DNA of 7,495 nucleotides. It comes from Candidatus Bathyarchaeota archaeon (GTDB taxonomy: Archaea > Thermoproteota > Bathyarchaeia > 40CM-2-53-6 > RBG-13-38-9). The translations under genes and the position numbers were made by a program. The notes below the pieces were generated by a model. It was not told the DNA's origin. It saw only the letters and a program-made list of their open reading frames with translations, and searched no databases. Of the stretch, positions 5,911-7,495 are shown piece after piece. How positions within the stretch are numbered: the stretch's first letter is position 1; each line of letters starts with the position of its first letter. Where the stretch lies: positions 1-7,495 of the forward strand of contig DAOUZW010000049.1 in assembly GCA_030671315.1 (NCBI GenBank). The letters are read 5' to 3'.

Positions 5911-7495
5911 TCAGTCAAATTGCTGAAGTTTTTCCCATTCTCCTCTTTGCAAAAGGTCTTGTTGAATTATTTTCTTAAGGTATTGGCCCGTATAAGATCT
6001 CTTAATTCTTGTCAATTCTTCTGGAGTACATGAAGCTATGAGATATCCTCCTTCTTCACCACCTTCAGGACCTAAATCTATGATGTAGTCTGCAGCTTTG
6101 ACAACTTCTAGATTGTGTTCAATTACTAAGACTGTGTTTCCGGCATCAACTAATCTTTGTAGAACATTCAATAGTTTCTCAACATCGGCATAATGTAATC
6201 CTGTCGTCGGCTCATCTAGCAGGTATAATGTTTTTCCTGTGCTTCTCTTTGCCAATTCAGAACTTAATTTTACCCTTTGGGCTTCTCCACCCGAAAGTGT
6301 TGTTGCACTTTGCCCTAAAGCGATATAACCTAAGCCGACATCCACAATAGTCTTGAGTTTTCTGGCGATCTGGGGTATAGCTGAGAAGAACTCTAATGCC
6401 TCATCGACTGTCATTTCCAGTACATCAGATATGGATTTTCCCTTGTACTTAATTTCAAGAGTTTCTCTACCATACCTTTTTCCTTTGCAGACTTGACAAG
6501 GAATGTGAATATCTGGTAGAAAATGCATTTCTATTGTTATTGTGCCAGCGCCCTGACAGGCCTCACATCTTCCTCCTCTAACATTGAAACTGAACCTTCC
6601 AGGTTTATATCCCCGTATTCTTGACTCTGGAAGTCTTGAGAATAATTCTCTGATTGGCGTAAATAGGCCTATATATGTAGCGGGATTGCTGCGAGGGGTT
6701 CTTCCAATTGGAGACTGATCAATTATTATCACTTTGTCAATATTTTCTATTCCTTGGATTGCTCTGTGAGATCCAGCTTTTTCTTTCGAATTATAGAGTT
6801 TGTTTGCTAGTGCCTTGTATAGGACCTCATTCAAGAAAGTGCTCTTTCCTGATCCTGAAACTCCTGTAATGCAGATGAATGTACCCAAAGGTATTGTGAC
6901 ATTAAGGTTCTTTAGATTGTTTTCGGATGCCTGCAATACAGTCAGTGATTTACCGTTTCCATTACGCCTTATGGAAGGGATTGGGATTGTCAGTTGATGT
7001 CTCAAATATTTCCCAGTAAGAGATTGACTGTTTTTCATTATCTGCTCTGGTGTACCGGTAGCTACAATATGGCCTCCATGTCTGCCAGCTCCCGGGCCCA
7101 GATCAATCACATAATCTGATTCTAGGATTGTCTCTTCATCATGTTCTACAACGAGTATTGTATTTCCTAAATCCCTCATTTTTCTAAGAGTTCTCAGTAG
7201 ACGTCTGTTATCTTTTTGGTGTAGCCCGATACTGGGTTCGTCCAAAACATAAAGAACACCTGTTAGACCTGAGCCTATCTGAGTTGCTAACTGAGTCCTC
7301 TGGGCTTCTCCTCCTGACAGGGAACTCATTCTTCTATCAAGAGTAAGATATCCTAAACCAACATTTTCCATAAACTCAATACGTTGTTTTATCTCTTTTA
7401 ATATTTGGCGGCTGATAAATCTTTCCTTTTCATTAAGCTTTAAGCTTCGAAAAAATTCCGCAGCCCGGGCAATAGATAATTTAGTAACATCATAT
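5911..7495 (-). CDS. uvrA: UvrABC system protein A, C-terminal part (5' end beyond window)
   Basis: UvrA is the ATP-driven damage sensor of nucleotide excision repair; as a dimer it scans DNA and loads UvrB. The frame is open to the window edge, so the ATG at 7371 is internal. The visible 527 residues are roughly the C-terminal half of a ~940-residue protein. In order: the signature LSGGEAQR (59-66) and Walker B YVLDEPS of the first ATPase; Walker [10 protein letters not shown] (211-219) of the second; a C-terminal zinc finger with CxxC pairs at Cys310/313 and Cys333/336; the second signature LSGGEAQR (400-407); and Walker [11 protein letters not shown] (about 425-434). All are intact, so the gene looks functional. 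UvrABC in archaea is generally taken as acquired from bacteria. It converges on proB with an 84-nt spacer lacking an obvious hairpin or T-run terminator. Near the C-terminus the usual EGTPEE-like turn reads SCTPEE. Confidence 0.97.
   Translation of the reverse strand, partial: YDVTKLSIARAAEFFRSLKLNEKERFISRQILKEIKQRIEFMENVGLGYLTLDRRMSSLSGGEAQRTQLATQIGSGLTGVLYVLDEPSIGLHQKDNRRLLRTLRKMRDLGNTILVVEHDEETILESDYVIDLGPGAGRHGGHIVATGTPEQIMKNSQSLTGKYLRHQLTIPIPSIRRNGNGKSLTVLQASENNLKNLNVTIPLGTFICITGVSGSGKSTFLNEVLYKALANKLYNSKEKAGSHRAIQGIENIDKVIIIDQSPIGRTPRSNPATYIGLFTPIRELFSRLPESRIRGYKPGRFSFNVRGGRCEACQGAGTITIEMHFLPDIHIPCQVCKGKRYGRETLEIKYKGKSISDVLEMTVDEALEFFSAIPQIARKLKTIVDVGLGYIALGQSATTLSGGEAQRVKLSSELAKRSTGKTLYLLDEPTTGLHYADVEKLLNVLQRLVDAGNTVLVIEHNLEVVKAADYIIDLGPEGGEEGGYLIASCTPEELTRIKRSYTGQYLKKIIQQDLLQRGEWEKLQQFD

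Noticed and set aside
6800..6997. 65-codon open frame on the + strand.
   Set aside because: Antisense to the UvrA Walker A region, with no independent support.
5911..7371. A short 486-residue UvrA-like protein starting at ATG 7371.
   Set aside because: The 41 residues upstream continue the UvrA sequence in frame to the window edge (including RQILKEI before the first signature motif).

Overview
This window looks like a piece of an AT-rich archaeal chromosome. The strongest evidence is a tRNA-Val(TAC) gene with a short intron at a non-anticodon position that folds into a bulge-helix-bulge-like element, the substrate of the archaeal splicing endonuclease. The tRNA also has no encoded CCA end. 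Four of the five gene starts that lie inside the window appear to be GTG or TTG, and one TTG gene has a clean GGAGG ribosome binding site. The lineage cannot be fixed from this sequence. UvrA together with a ProB/ProA proline pathway would suit a mesophilic or moderately thermophilic archaeon, for example in the Thermoproteota/Nitrososphaeria area, but that is inference only.

Layout from left to right: (1) the 3' part of an M24-family Xaa-Pro peptidase gene on the + strand, cut by the left edge (3-902). (2) A convergent two-gene unit on the - strand: an NfsA-like nitroreductase (2465 to 1683) followed after 15 nt by a HAD-family phosphatase (1667 to 936). A 12-bp direct repeat spans their junction. 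(3) A 74-bp divergent spacer with candidate TATA elements for the nitroreductase (-) and for the tRNA (+). (4) The intron-containing tRNA-Val gene (2540-2631). (5) A small exported NTF2/SnoaL-like protein (2728-3240). (6) A proline biosynthesis pair, proA then proB (3348-5826), separated by 19 nt. (7) The C-terminal 527 residues of UvrA on the - strand (5911-7495), running off the right edge.

ProB phosphorylates glutamate and ProA reduces the product to glutamate-5-semialdehyde, which cyclises to pyrroline-5-carboxylate. ProC, needed for the last step, is not in the window. The peptidase releases residues next to proline, but a functional link to proAB is not shown. UvrA starts bacterial-type nucleotide excision repair. 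The other genes appear to be unrelated housekeeping or accessory functions. All gaps between genes are shorter than about 110 nt. I see no mobile element, CRISPR array, attachment site or toxin/defence module. The least ordinary item is the 17-nt intron at the anticodon-stem/variable-loop border of the tRNA; the rest is largely ordinary chromosome.
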